Notes: generated by a model not told the origin, from the letters alone. A stretch of 64,000 nt of DNA from RPQJ01 sp963712815 (GCA_963712815.1 CAVQJL010000012.1:620001-684000), one strand, 5' to 3'. Numbered from the stretch's first letter, positions 49,232 to 59,126 are shown. Program-made: numbers and translations.

Positions 49232-50182
49232 TCAGCGCCGGGGCACCGGCGAGCGGCGGGGCCCGCGGCGCGCGCCCGCATTCGAAACCGAATCGGGCAG
49301 CAGCGCCTCGTGGCAATGGCTGCAGCGCACCATCGGAGCGACGACCTGCCCGCAGTCGCGGTGAAACAGCTGGTAGGCGGGACCGCCTGGCGGAGCAAGC
49401 CATCGGTCGCTCCAGGCGTTTAGCACGACGGCGTAGTGAAAGAGATCTCGGCCCTTCTGCGTCAGCCGGTACTCCTGCCGCGGCGGGTGGCGGGCGTAGA
49501 GCCGCCTCACGAGAATCTTCTGCCTCACGAGCAGGTCGAGCCGCATGGCGAGGATGTTGCTGGCGATACCGAGTTCCTGCTGGAGCTCGTCGAAGCGGCG
49601 CAGACCGAAGAAGGCGGCCGCGACGAGCAGCGGTGTCCACGCGTCGCCGACGATGTCCGCGATGTGCGTGAGCGTGGACTGGCTGCCCCGATGCGTGGCC
49701 GCCGTAAGCGCGGACAGGCGCCACGACCGCGTCTGGACGGCAGGCACCCGAGGCAGGCGCCCCGGTCCGCGGCGATGCTCGACCTCTCGCAGCGTCAGAG
49801 GCCCGCCACAGCGCGAGCAGACGGTTTCGGGCCAGATGTCCTGGCCGCAGGCCGCGTGCCGGAGCCTGGTCGGGATGCCCGCACCGCGCGGCGCCCAGCG
49901 CCGCTCCCAGCTCCAGGCGACCAGGCTGAGCGGGAACAGGTCCCGGCCCATGGGCGTGAGCCGGTACTCGCGGCGGCTGCGCGACGCGGCGGACGCCTCG
50001 CGGCGGAGGATGCCGCCGGCCTCGAGCGCGCGCAGGCGCCGGGTGAGCGTCGCGCGCGAGGCGCCGGTCCGGGCGAGGAAGTCCTCGAAGCGCCGCACGC
50101 CCTGGAAAGCGTCGCGCACGACCAGGATCGACCAGCGGTCGCCGATCAGCTCGATCGCGCGCGTGACCGAACTGCCGCGCAT
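49232..50182 (-). CDS. Double HxlR-family regulator with two zinc ribbons
   Basis: 316 residues with two copies of the HxlR winged helix: AIELIGDRWSILVVRDAF with RATLTRRLRALEAGGIL, and IADIVGDAWTPLLVAAAFF with NILAMRLDLLVRQKILVRR. Each is followed by a C-terminal four-Cys/His ribbon: CGQDIWPETVCSRC and CGQVVAPMVRCSHC. Most HxlR proteins are about 110-160 residues and dimerise; this one looks like a covalent dimer. It ends the minus-strand catabolic operon and lies 21 bases after the oxygenase gene, so it may control it. Confidence 0.85.
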   Translation of the reverse strand: MRGSSVTRAIELIGDRWSILVVRDAFQGVRRFEDFLARTGASRATLTRRLRALEAGGILRREASAASRSRREYRLTPMGRDLFPLSLVAWSWERRWAPRGAGIPTRLRHAACGQDIWPETVCSRCGGPLTLREVEHRRGPGRLPRVPAVQTRSWRLSALTAATHRGSQSTLTHIADIVGDAWTPLLVAAAFFGLRRFDELQQELGIASNILAMRLDLLVRQKILVRRLYARHPPRQEYRLTQKGRDLFHYAVVLNAWSDRWLAPPGGPAYQLFHRDCGQVVAPMVRCSHCHEALLPDSVSNAGARRGPRRSPVPRR

Positions 50183-50202
50183 GCGCGCGGAGGCACCACC
50201 CC

Positions 50203-51714
50203 TCAGAGGCCGGGCGGGCGCTCGCCCCACAGCTCGCGTCCGGGCACCCAGTTGGCGTGGAAGCCCGGCGCCACTCGCGCCGGGATGCGCACGCGGCAGA
50301 TCGGACCGGCCGTGACGGAACGGGCGTCGAAGATCCAGGCCTCGGAGCGGTAGTCCATGACGTTGGTGCCGATGGTCACGACGTAGCCCGCATCCTCGTC
50401 GCCTCCTCGCGTGCTCCTGGCGAAGGGAGCCTCGCTCGGGTACCAGCCGGCCTCGTACTCGTGCACTTCGCGCGTGCCCCGATCGTGGTCGTACTTGACG
50501 AGCCCGTCGAAGGCGAGCGTCTGCAGGTCGGTCGGGATGCGCTGGTGGTACGAGTAGCGCGTCTTGACGCCATACAGCCCGGTGTCGGGCAGGCAGAACT
50601 CGACGTTGAGGTCGTCGAGCTGCTCCTCGCGCGCCTCGCCGGTGGCGAGGTTCATGCGCCAGCGGCGCAGGTGCCCCTTGTAGCGCAGGTACGCGAGCAT
50701 CGAGCCGAGCGCCCCCTCGGCGGGATCGCGGCGGATGGTCGGGTCGGGCTGGAAGCAACCGTCCATGACGACCCAGTCGCCCTCCTCCCAGGCGTTGACC
50801 ATGTGCAGCACGTAGCCCGGCGTGAATTCGAACCAGCGGATCTGCTCCTGCACCCCGAGCCGCGGGATTACGCCGAAACGCGACGGCTGGTCGCGGTGGA
50901 ACTGCACCACGCGGTGCCCCGTGCGCCTGAGCACGTCGACGTCATGGTACAGGGGGAAGTCGTGCAGGATCGTGTAATTCGGCGTGAACGTCGTGTCGTG
51001 CGGCAGGCGCGGCCCGGGCAGGTCCACGCGCGTCTTGTGCTTGAGCTTGCCGTCGGGGCCGGCGACGTAATAGGTCAGGTAGGACTTGAAGTCGCCGTAG
51101 TCGTAGTCGAGGTAGTCGCCGTTGCGCGGGTCCACCTTCGGGTGGGCGTTCAACGTCGTGTCGAGCGCGCCGCCGAAGGTCTCCTCGCCGATCGTGTCGA
51201 GGGTGAGCGGGTCGAGCGCGTACACGCGCCCGGCGTTGTACCACTGCGCGAGGATCCGGCCGCCGAAGAAGTTGAGCGTGGTGTTGGCGGTGTCCTTGCA
51301 GTAGTCCGGATTCACCGTGCGCTGGCCGTCGCTGACGCGCGAGAGGTCGTAGGGCCCCATGATGCCGGAGAGTTCCACCGTGCCGCGCCGGATCTCGTCG
51401 CCAAGGGCGCGGGTCCGGACCCACTTGCGCACGTAGCTCGCGCGGCCGTCGCGGAAATAGACGCCGTGCACCATGCCGTCGCCGTCAAACCAGTGGTAGA
51501 TGCCCCGAGGCGCCAGCACCGGGTTCGGGCCGTTGCGCATGTAAGCGCCGTACAGGTCGGCGGGAATCTCGCCCGCGACGACCTCGAGGTCGACGGCCGT
51601 GACTTCGGAGATCACCGGCGTGTAGGGACCGTGCAGGTAGGGATTGTCGATGCCGTCCACCCAGCTCGGACGGTCCGGCGGATCGACCGGATTCTGCTGC
51701 GCATAGGTTCTCAT
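50203..51714 (-). CDS. Carotenoid/lignostilbene cleavage oxygenase
   Basis: 503 residues. Four His ligands of the ferrous iron are seen at NAHPKVD, ILHDFP, VLHMVN and FHANWVPG, spaced as in the seven-bladed propeller oxygenases. Opening NPYLHGPYTPVISEV and YGAYMRNGPNP are typical. The enzyme splits a C=C bond in apocarotenoids, stilbenes or lignin-derived dimers; the substrate is unknown. It is upstream of the HxlR regulator and 16 bases after the thiolase. The start is ATG 51714. Confidence 0.93.
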   Translation of the reverse strand: MRTYAQQNPVDPPDRPSWVDGIDNPYLHGPYTPVISEVTAVDLEVVAGEIPADLYGAYMRNGPNPVLAPRGIYHWFDGDGMVHGVYFRDGRASYVRKWVRTRALGDEIRRGTVELSGIMGPYDLSRVSDGQRTVNPDYCKDTANTTLNFFGGRILAQWYNAGRVYALDPLTLDTIGEETFGGALDTTLNAHPKVDPRNGDYLDYDYGDFKSYLTYYVAGPDGKLKHKTRVDLPGPRLPHDTTFTPNYTILHDFPLYHDVDVLRRTGHRVVQFHRDQPSRFGVIPRLGVQEQIRWFEFTPGYVLHMVNAWEEGDWVVMDGCFQPDPTIRRDPAEGALGSMLAYLRYKGHLRRWRMNLATGEAREEQLDDLNVEFCLPDTGLYGVKTRYSYHQRIPTDLQTLAFDGLVKYDHDRGTREVHEYEAGWYPSEAPFARSTRGGDEDAGYVVTIGTNVMDYRSEAWIFDARSVTAGPICRVRIPARVAPGFHANWVPGRELWGERPPGL

Positions 51715-51730
51715 CGGCCGATCTCCTGGT

Positions 51731-52969
51731 TCACTGGGCACGCTCGATGACGAAGCTCACCGTCGTGGTCGCGCTGCCGCCGACGTTCAGGGTGGCGAAA
51801 CGACGCGCACCCTCGACCTGGCAGTCGCCGGCCTGGCCGGTGACCTGCTTGTAGCCGTCGAGTGCCATGCGCACGCCGGTGGCCCCGACCGGATGGCCGA
51901 GCCCGATCAGACCGCCGCTCGGGTTGACCGGGATGCGGCCACCGGGCTCGATGTCGCCCGCCTCGATCGCCCGCCAGCTCTCCCCCGGCGGCGTGATGCC
52001 GAAGTGGTCGATCGCCATGTACTCGGTGGTCGTGAAGCAGTCGTGGGTCTCGATGCCATCGACGTCCTCGACGCCCGGCAGCCCCGCGCGGCGGAACGCG
52101 TCCTCGATGGTGGCGCGTACCCACGGAAACACGTACGGCTGGTCGCGGCTGGCCGCGACCTTCGCGGCATAGGTGATCGGGGCCGTGCGATGCCCCCAGC
52201 CGGCGAGTCGCGCGAGCTGCCCGGGAGGACGCCCGTGCCGCGCGGCCCAGGCCCTCGCCACCGGCTCGGTGGCCAGGAATACGATCGCGGCACCATCGGT
52301 GATCTGGCCGCAGTCCTGCTTGCGGATGCGCCCGTCGATGACCGGATTCGCGCCGTCGTCCTCGGCGAAGCTCTGCGCCGTGAACGTCCAGCGCCGCGTC
52401 TGCGCGTTCGGATTGCGGCGTGCGTTCGCGAAGTTGATCTCGGCGATGCGCGCGAGGTGCTCGCGTCGCAGCCCGTAGCGCCGCTCGTACTCGTCGCCGA
52501 GCAGGCTGAAGATGTGCGGCCACGGAAAGCGAACGCCCGAGCACTCGTGGCCGGCCCACATCGCGGGGCCGCCGATCAGTCGCGCCGCCTCGTCGCCGGG
52601 TACGTTGCGCATCTGCTCGATGCCGATCACGGCCGCGAGGCCGTAGCGGCCCGCCTCGAGCTCCGCCGCGGCGGCGAGCAGTGCGAGGCTGCCCGACGCG
52701 CAGGCGCCCTCGTGGCGCGCCGCCGGGACGCCGGCGAGGTCCGGGTGCGCGGCAGCGACGAGACCGCCGAGATGGCCCTGGCCGCAGAACAGCTCGGCCG
52801 CAAAGTTGCCGACGTGGGCCGTCTCGATGTCCCGCGCCTCGAGCCCCGTCGCCGCGAGCCCGCCCTCGAGCACGGCGCGGATGCCGTCCGCGAGCTCCAT
52901 GCCCTCGCGCGCCCAGTTCGCAGCGAAGTCGGTCTGCCAGCCGCCGAGGATGTAGAGATTCCCAGCCAT
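51731..52969 (-). CDS. SCP2-type thiolase (acetyl-CoA acetyltransferase-like)
   Basis: 412 residues. The nucleophile Cys is in HEGACASGSLAL; C-terminal motifs are NPSGGLIGLGHPVGATGV. It has the SCP-2/Ltp2 pattern (HNECFTT-like region reads THDCFTT) and not the biosynthetic one. It would cleave a beta-ketoacyl-CoA. In steroid degradation such thiolases pair with a DUF35 zinc protein; none is here. Ten bases after the acyl-CoA ligase gene. Confidence 0.88.
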   Translation of the reverse strand: MAGNLYILGGWQTDFAANWAREGMELADGIRAVLEGGLAATGLEARDIETAHVGNFAAELFCGQGHLGGLVAAAHPDLAGVPAARHEGACASGSLALLAAAAELEAGRYGLAAVIGIEQMRNVPGDEAARLIGGPAMWAGHECSGVRFPWPHIFSLLGDEYERRYGLRREHLARIAEINFANARRNPNAQTRRWTFTAQSFAEDDGANPVIDGRIRKQDCGQITDGAAIVFLATEPVARAWAARHGRPPGQLARLAGWGHRTAPITYAAKVAASRDQPYVFPWVRATIEDAFRRAGLPGVEDVDGIETHDCFTTTEYMAIDHFGITPPGESWRAIEAGDIEPGGRIPVNPSGGLIGLGHPVGATGVRMALDGYKQVTGQAGDCQVEGARRFATLNVGGSATTTVSFVIERAQ

Positions 52970-52978
52970 GCGGCGCCC

Positions 52979-54685
52979 TCAGTCGTCCGTCGAGGCGGCC
53001 GCGCCGAGTCGCGCGAGCTCGCCGCGAACGACCTTGCCGACCGGGTTGCGCGGCAACTGCCCGGCGAGCCGCAGGCGCTCCGGCCATTTGAAGCGGGCGA
53101 GCCCCCGGGACTCGAAATGGCGCTGCAGTTCCTCGAGCGACAGCGACGCACCCGGGCGCAGCACGACGACCGCGCAAATGCGCTCGCCGAGCACGTCGTC
53201 CGGGACGCCGACGGCGGCCGCCTCGGCGATGGCGGGGTGCTCGGCCAGCACGGCATCGAGTTCGTCGGGCGAGATCTTCATGCCGCCGCGCACGATCAGC
53301 TGCTTGAGCCGGCCGACGAAGCGGTAGAAGCGCGGGTCGCCGGGCTCGGCGATCTCGAACAGGTCGCCGGTGCGGAACCAGCCATCCGGCGTGAACGCAG
53401 CGGCGTTGATATCCGGCGATCCGAAGTAGCCGTCGAATACGGTCGCCCCCCGGATCTGCAGCTCGCCCGGCACGCCCTCGGGCGTGATCTCGGCGCCGGT
53501 GTCCGGATCGATCAGGCGCGTCTCGATCAGCCGCGCGACGCGCTGCGGCCACGCGATCTCGGAGCGCCCGAAGCGCGGGAAGTAGCGCGCGCGCCGTTCC
53601 GGATCGGGCGTTTCCGCCGGGCCGCTGCACAGCGACATGCCCTCGTTGGAACCGAACATGTTGACGATCTCGATGCCGTAGCGCTCGCGGTAGCCGCGGA
53701 TCATCGCCGGCGGCAGCGGCGCCGAGCCCGAGCCGATGCAGCGCAGGCAGGCGAGATCGACGCCCGACAGCAGCGCCTCGTTCTGCAGCAGCAGCATCAG
53801 GATCGCCGGCGGCGCGATGGCGTACTCCGGCCGCTCCTCGGCGATCTGCCGCAGGTACACGGGCAGCTCGAACGGGTGGTGCAGCAGCAGCGTGCCCGCG
53901 GCGTGCAGCCAGCTCGTGAGGCAGCCGCCGATCGCCGCCATGTTCACGAGCGGAAAGGGATTCAGCAGCCGGTCGCCGTCGCGCAGTTGCGCGCCCTCGT
54001 AGTGCGCCCAGCTGATGGCCAGCCAGTGGTTGTGCGAACGGGGGACGCCCTTGGGCCGCCCCTCGGTGCCGGAGGTCCAGCAGATGGTGAGGATGTCGTC
54101 GGCGTCCACGGCGGCGGCGGTCTCGAGCGCCGCGGCGCGGTGCCGCGCGTGCCTCCCGGCGTGGCCCGACACCCCGAGCGGCGTCGCGCCCTCCGGCGCA
54201 ACCTCGTCGAGCACCAGCACGCGCAGGCTCGGGTCGAGCGCGGCGGCCAGCTGCGCAGGCCCGGTGTCCTTGAAGCGGGCCACGGTCAGCACCGCGCGCG
54301 ACCCGGTGAGGGCGACGATCGGCTCGAGCTCGGCACGGCGATACTGCATCGGCACGGGACTCAGCACGATCCCGAGCCGTGCGGCCGCGAGGTAGACGGC
54401 GACGTACTCCACGACGTTGGGCAACTGCGTGATGAGCACGTCGTCGCGTCGCAGCCCCGCCCCGGCCAGCGCCAGCACGGTCGCGTCCACCTCGTCGGAC
54501 AGCGCGCCGTAATCGAGGCGTCGCGGCTCGCGGCCGTCGAGGGCCACGCGGTTCGGCGGATCGGCCACGGCCAGCCGTCCGGAAACGCGCTCCGCGTTGG
54601 CCGCGAAAAGGTCGGTGAGCCGCGTGTCCGACCAGTCGCCACGGGCGCGGAACTGCTGTCGCAGGTGCTGCGGCGTCGTTTGCAT
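52979..54685 (-). CDS. Acyl-CoA synthetase / AMP-dependent ligase
   Basis: 568 residues. P-loop TICWTSGTEGRPKGVPRSHNH, then GSNEGMSLCSG, the hinge DGWFRTGD, and catalytic Lys region PRNPVGKVVRGEL. It activates a carboxylic acid with ATP and joins CoA. First gene of the operon that holds the SCP2 thiolase, carotenoid oxygenase and HxlR genes. Substrate unknown, a long or ring-bearing acid fits best. Confidence 0.92.
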   Translation of the reverse strand: MQTTPQHLRQQFRARGDWSDTRLTDLFAANAERVSGRLAVADPPNRVALDGREPRRLDYGALSDEVDATVLALAGAGLRRDDVLITQLPNVVEYVAVYLAAARLGIVLSPVPMQYRRAELEPIVALTGSRAVLTVARFKDTGPAQLAAALDPSLRVLVLDEVAPEGATPLGVSGHAGRHARHRAAALETAAAVDADDILTICWTSGTEGRPKGVPRSHNHWLAISWAHYEGAQLRDGDRLLNPFPLVNMAAIGGCLTSWLHAAGTLLLHHPFELPVYLRQIAEERPEYAIAPPAILMLLLQNEALLSGVDLACLRCIGSGSAPLPPAMIRGYRERYGIEIVNMFGSNEGMSLCSGPAETPDPERRARYFPRFGRSEIAWPQRVARLIETRLIDPDTGAEITPEGVPGELQIRGATVFDGYFGSPDINAAAFTPDGWFRTGDLFEIAEPGDPRFYRFVGRLKQLIVRGGMKISPDELDAVLAEHPAIAEAAAVGVPDDVLGERICAVVVLRPGASLSLEELQRHFESRGLARFKWPERLRLAGQLPRNPVGKVVRGELARLGAAASTDD

Positions 54686-54744
54686 CCCGTTCCTCCCCGG
54701 TCGTCGGGGCAGTATAGCCGGCGAGCACCCAGCCTAGTATCGTT

Positions 54745-55731
54745 ATGCAAGTGACTGCAACGCCTTCCAACCCGGCGCCGCGCGACCGGCTCGCCGCGCT
54801 GCGCGGCGGGCTCAGGCTGCCGCTGATCGCCGCGCCGATGTTCCTGGTCTCGGGCCCCGAGCTCGTGCTCGCGGCCTGCGCCGCGGGCATCGGCGGCGCC
54901 TTCCCCGCGCCCAACGCCCGCACCCTCGAGGCGCTCGAGGACTGGCTCGGTCGCATCGCGGACGGACACGCGGCGCTCGCGGCGGACGGCGGGCGCGTCG
55001 GACCGTGGGCGCTCAACCTCATCACGCACAGCACCTACGACCGGCTCGGCGCCGAGCTCGACCTCGTGGATCGCTACCGCCCGCCGATCGTCATCACTGC
55101 GCTTGGCAGCCCGGCCCCCGTGGTTGAACGCGTGCACGCCTACGGCGGCCTCGTGATCGCGGACGTCAACAGCGTGGCCCTGGCGCGCAAGGCCGCCGCG
55201 ACGCACGTGGACGGGCTCGCGCTCGTGTGCGCGGGTGCCGGCGGCCACACCGGCCGGCTCTCCGCGTTCGCCTTCGTGCCGGCGGTGCGCAGCTTCTTCG
55301 ATGGCCTGATCGTGGTCGGCGGCAGCATCGGCACCGGCGGCGCGATCCGTGCGGCCGAGCTGCTCGGCGCGGACCTCGTCTACGCCGGCACGCCATTCAT
55401 CGCGGCGTCCGAAAGCCTCGCCAGCGACCGCTACCGCGACATGGTCGTGCGCGCCTCCGTCGAGGACCTGGTGCTGTCCCGCGCGCTGACCGGTGCCGAT
55501 GCGTGGTACCTGCGCGAGAGCATTGTCGCCGCCGGACTCGATCCGGATGCGCTCACGGGCAAGTCGAAAGTCGATTGGCGGAATTCCCAGGGCCAGCTGA
55601 AAGCATGGCGGGACATCTGGTCGGCCGGCCAGGGCGTCGAGAGTGTGCGTGCCGTCGAGCCGGTCGCGGCGATCGTCGAGCGGCTCGCAACCGAGTACTC
55701 CCGGGCGCTCGGCCAGCCCGCTTTTTCCTGA
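54745..55731 (+). CDS. Nitronate monooxygenase family (FMN TIM-barrel)
   Basis: 328 residues. FMN-binding features of the 2-nitropropane dioxygenase fold: LPLIAAPMFLVSGPELVLAA, GADLVYAGTPFIAASES, VCAGAGGHTGR. Residues typical of true nitronate oxidation are only partly kept, and many members instead act as enoyl or dehydrogenase-type flavoproteins. Divergent from the ligase gene, 60 bases apart. Confidence 0.88.
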   Translation: MQVTATPSNPAPRDRLAALRGGLRLPLIAAPMFLVSGPELVLAACAAGIGGAFPAPNARTLEALEDWLGRIADGHAALAADGGRVGPWALNLITHSTYDRLGAELDLVDRYRPPIVITALGSPAPVVERVHAYGGLVIADVNSVALARKAAATHVDGLALVCAGAGGHTGRLSAFAFVPAVRSFFDGLIVVGGSIGTGGAIRAAELLGADLVYAGTPFIAASESLASDRYRDMVVRASVEDLVLSRALTGADAWYLRESIVAAGLDPDALTGKSKVDWRNSQGQLKAWRDIWSAGQGVESVRAVEPVAAIVERLATEYSRALGQPAFS

Positions 55732-55738
55732 GGCGATC

Positions 55739-56188
55739 GTGGCGGCGCTCGAGGCAAACCGGCTGGTGGGTGCTTGGCAGTTGCGACACTGGCAGACGGT
55801 CTACGAGGACGGAACCACCACCGAGCCGTTCGGTCCCGGTGCCGAAGGCCTGCTGCTGTACTCGGCCGACGGCTGGATGAGCGCTTGCATCATGGCCGCA
55901 GGCCGAGCCCGTCTTTCGCGGACCAATCCGCGACAGGCACCCGAGCTCGAGCGCGCCGCGGCCTTCGATGGCTACTTCGGCTACGCCGGACGCTGGCGCA
56001 TCCTCGATCGACGGGTTCAGCACGAAGTGACCCTCGCGCTGAACCCCGGCATGGTCGGCACGCTGCAATTGCGTGATGCCCGGCTGGCAGGCCGAGAACT
56101 GACGCTGTCGGCCGAGGAATCCGTGCGCGGCGGAACGCGTTTGCACCGCCTGATCTGGCGACGGCCCGCGCCGCACGCAATCGGCTGA
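55739..56188 (+). CDS. Lipocalin-like domain protein
   Basis: 149 residues from a GTG with GAGG six bases upstream. LVGAWQLRHWQTVYEDGTT and GLLLYSADGWMSACIM match the lipocalin-like domain (about 140 residues) that binds small hydrophobic ligands. No leader, so cytosolic. Eight bases after the flavoprotein gene and 32 before paaN, in one likely operon. Confidence 0.83.
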   Translation: MAALEANRLVGAWQLRHWQTVYEDGTTTEPFGPGAEGLLLYSADGWMSACIMAAGRARLSRTNPRQAPELERAAAFDGYFGYAGRWRILDRRVQHEVTLALNPGMVGTLQLRDARLAGRELTLSAEESVRGGTRLHRLIWRRPAPHAIG

Positions 56189-56219
56189 AATCAATCCCGG
56201 ACACGGAGCGAAACAGGCG

Positions 56220-57920
56220 ATGAACACTGCGGAATCGGCAGCCCTGCGGCTCTACGAAAAGCACGAGGCCTCGCTACGCGCGGCGCGCGACGCCTGCCTC
56301 CGGCGCGGCTGGTTCAGCCTGTTCCAGGAGACGCCCGACCGGCATCCGGGCGGCGAAGCCGCGCGCGAGGCGGCCGCGGCCATGTTCCGCGCCCAGTTGG
56401 GACGACCCTTCGACCTCGACCAGCCCGGCACCATCGACCGCGTCGGCGAAGAGGTCTCGCCCTACACCTGCGAGCCGCTCGGCATCGACTATCCGCGCGG
56501 CGATCCCGACGCGCTGTTCGCGGCGGCGCGGCGGGCCCTACCCGGCTGGGCAGCCGCCTCGCCGAGCGCCCGCCTCGGCGTTTGCATGGAAATCGTCGAG
56601 CGGCTGTACGCCGAGGTGTTCCTGGGCGCGCAGGCCGTGATGCACACGGCCGGACAGGGCTTGCTGATGAGCTACGCCGGCAGCGGCACCAATGCGCTCG
56701 ACCGCGGCGTCGAGGCGCTCGCCTACGCGCAGGCCGCCATGGCGGACGTGCCGGCCGAGGCGCTGTGGGAGCGGCGTTTCGGCTCAACCACGCTGCGGCT
56801 GCGCAAGCGCTATCGCCTGGTGCCGCGCGGCGTCGCCGTCTGCTTCGCCTGCGCGACCTTCCCGACCTGGAACGCCTATCCGGCGATGCTCGCGAGCCTC
56901 GCGACGGGCAACCCGGTGATCGTCAAGCCGCACCCGACCGCGATCCTCCCCATGGCGCTCGCGGTGCGGGTCTTTCGCGAGGTGCTGGCTGCCGCAGGCT
57001 ACTCGCCAGAACTCGTCACGCTGTGCTGCGACACGATGATCGAGCCCGTCGGCAAGCGGCTCGTGAAGCACCCGCAGGCCGCGATCGTGGATTTCACCGG
57101 CAGCGCGCGCTTCGGAGCCTGGGTCGAGGGCAACGCCGCGCCCGCGCTGTGCTACACGGAGACCTCCGGGGTGAACACGGTGGTCGTCGAATCCGTCGAG
57201 GCGCTGGAACCGGTGGTGCGCAGCCTCGCCACGACCATGAGCCTGTTCTCGGCGCAGATGTGCACGTCGCCGCAGAACGTCTACGTTCCGCGTGACGGGA
57301 TCCGGTGCGGCGGCGGGCGGATCCCGCCCGACGAGTTCGGCGCCGCGCTCGCCGACGCCATCTCGTTCATCGCCGACGATCACCGTCGCGCCGGCCAGAT
57401 CATGGCGGCGATCCAGTCACCCGGCACGCTCGCGCTCGTCGAGGAAATGGCCGGGTCCGGCCGCCGACGCGGTCGCGTGCTGCGCGAGCCCGGCACTTAC
57501 GCTCACGCCGAGTTCCCGGCAGCCCGCACGAGCACGCCGCTGCTCCTGGCGGTCGACGCCGGCGAGGCCGACCTGTACGGCGAGGAGCGCTTCGGCCCGA
57601 TCGGCTTCGTGATCACGGCCCGCGATCGCGACGCCGCCCTCGACGAGGCAGCCGGCGACGCACGCCGCGGCGGCGCGATCACCGCGTTCGCCTACTCGAC
57701 GGACCCGTCCTATCTCGCGCGCGCCGAGCAGGCATTCTCGGAGTCCGGCGCCCAGCTCACCTGCAACCTCACCGGCCCGATGCCGCTCAATTTCGCGGCC
57801 GCCTACAGCGACTATCACGTCACCGGGATGAACCCTGCCGGCAACGCGACGCTGACGGACCTCGCGTTCGTCGCCTCGCGCTTTCGCATCACGCAGGTTA
57901 GGACGCCCGAGCAGGCATGA
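56220..57920 (+). CDS. paaN: PaaN-type aldehyde dehydrogenase
   Basis: 566 residues. VMHTAGQGLLMSYAGSGTN, FACATFPTWNAYPAMLASL, KPHPTAILPMAL and FSAQMCTSPQN with the catalytic Cys match PaaN, the ring-cleavage-linked dehydrogenase of phenylacetate routes. The paaABCDE multicomponent oxygenase is absent, so the pathway is incomplete in this window. Converges on the thiolase gene with no gap. Confidence 0.9.
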   Translation: MNTAESAALRLYEKHEASLRAARDACLRRGWFSLFQETPDRHPGGEAAREAAAAMFRAQLGRPFDLDQPGTIDRVGEEVSPYTCEPLGIDYPRGDPDALFAAARRALPGWAAASPSARLGVCMEIVERLYAEVFLGAQAVMHTAGQGLLMSYAGSGTNALDRGVEALAYAQAAMADVPAEALWERRFGSTTLRLRKRYRLVPRGVAVCFACATFPTWNAYPAMLASLATGNPVIVKPHPTAILPMALAVRVFREVLAAAGYSPELVTLCCDTMIEPVGKRLVKHPQAAIVDFTGSARFGAWVEGNAAPALCYTETSGVNTVVVESVEALEPVVRSLATTMSLFSAQMCTSPQNVYVPRDGIRCGGGRIPPDEFGAALADAISFIADDHRRAGQIMAAIQSPGTLALVEEMAGSGRRRGRVLREPGTYAHAEFPAARTSTPLLLAVDAGEADLYGEERFGPIGFVITARDRDAALDEAAGDARRGGAITAFAYSTDPSYLARAEQAFSESGAQLTCNLTGPMPLNFAAAYSDYHVTGMNPAGNATLTDLAFVASRFRITQVRTPEQA

Positions 57921-59126
57921 TCAGGCCCGCTGCAGCAGCACCGCCGCGCCTACGCCCGACACGGCGTGGGCCACGGCCACGCCCCACTCGACGTCCTTGC
58001 GCTCCATCTCGGCGAGCAGGGTAGCCACGAGGATCGCGCCGGAGGCGCCCATCGGGTGTCCCATCGCGAGGTGGCCGCCGCTCTCGTTGGCGCGCTCCGC
58101 GGCCTGCGGATAGCGGCGGCGGAAGGTCGCGGGCACAGCGGCGAAGGCCTCCATGAACTCGATCGCGCCGATGTCATCGAGCCGGAGCCCGGCGCCAGCC
58201 AGCACGCGCGCGAGTGCGGCGAAGCCGGCGGCGAACGGATCGAGCGGGTCGGTGTTCACCTCGACCACTGCGACGAGGCGTGCCCGCGACAGGAGCCCAA
58301 GCTCGCTCGCTCGCTCGCGCGTGCCGACCAGCAGCAGCGCGGCGCCATCGGCGATCGGCGGGCAATGCGGAACGGCGTGCAGGTAACGCAGCCCGCCGAG
58401 GGCCGGGTCCGCCGCGGTGACGAGCGTCTCGCCGCCCTGGGCGCCCAGCGCGGCGAACGCTGCCGGAAAGCGCTCGAGATCGGGGACCGCGAGCCCGGGG
58501 CGGACCAGCTCGTCACGCTCGACGAGGACTCCGTCGGGACGGGTCACCGGCACGACGGACGTCGCGTAGCGGCCGTCCTGCCAGGCATGGCCGGCGCGTC
58601 GGTGCGAGGCGACGGTCACCTCGTCGAGGTCCGCGCGCGTGAGCCCCTCGCGGGTTGCAAGCCAGTCGGCGACGAGCGGCGGGGCGAGGTAGTGGACGTG
58701 CGCGGCGAGCGCCGCGTCGCGGTAGAAGGGCGCGCCGTCCGCCTCGAAGGCGGACTGCGACATGCTCTCGACTCCCCCGGCGAGCCCGAGCCGATCCTCG
58801 CCGGTCACGATCGCACGCGAGGCGGCCGCCAGCGCGCTCATCCCGGACACGCAGTAGTTGTTGAGCGTCACGGCCACGGTCGTGTCGGGAAGCCCGGCGT
58901 GGATGCGCGACACCAGCGCGAGGTGTCCACCCTGCGGACCCGCCTGCGTCACGCAACCGAGCACCAGCCGACCCACCTCCGCGAGGGCCGACTCCGCGCC
59001 GCGGCCGCGCAACGCCTGCACGAGCTGGCCGACGAGGTCCCACGGCGGAACCCCGGCGAGCGAGCCGTCCGGCTTGCCCTTGCCGCGCGGGGTACGGATC
59101 GCGTCGAGAACGTGGATGTCGGCCAT
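57921..59126 (-). CDS. Thiolase family protein lacking second Cys
   Basis: 401 residues. Nucleophile in TLNNYCVSGMSALA, His in GGHLAMGHPMGASGA. At the position of the second catalytic Cys (LCIGGG in most degradative thiolases) it reads AHAVSGVG, so a His occupies that site. Start ATG 59126 chosen over GTG-like upstream codons. It may still cleave beta-ketoacyl-CoA, or act in a different Claisen reaction. Divergent from the TonB receptor. Confidence 0.88.
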   Translation of the reverse strand: MADIHVLDAIRTPRGKGKPDGSLAGVPPWDLVGQLVQALRGRGAESALAEVGRLVLGCVTQAGPQGGHLALVSRIHAGLPDTTVAVTLNNYCVSGMSALAAASRAIVTGEDRLGLAGGVESMSQSAFEADGAPFYRDAALAAHVHYLAPPLVADWLATREGLTRADLDEVTVASHRRAGHAWQDGRYATSVVPVTRPDGVLVERDELVRPGLAVPDLERFPAAFAALGAQGGETLVTAADPALGGLRYLHAVPHCPPIADGAALLLVGTRERASELGLLSRARLVAVVEVNTDPLDPFAAGFAALARVLAGAGLRLDDIGAIEFMEAFAAVPATFRRRYPQAAERANESGGHLAMGHPMGASGAILVATLLAEMERKDVEWGVAVAHAVSGVGAAVLLQRA

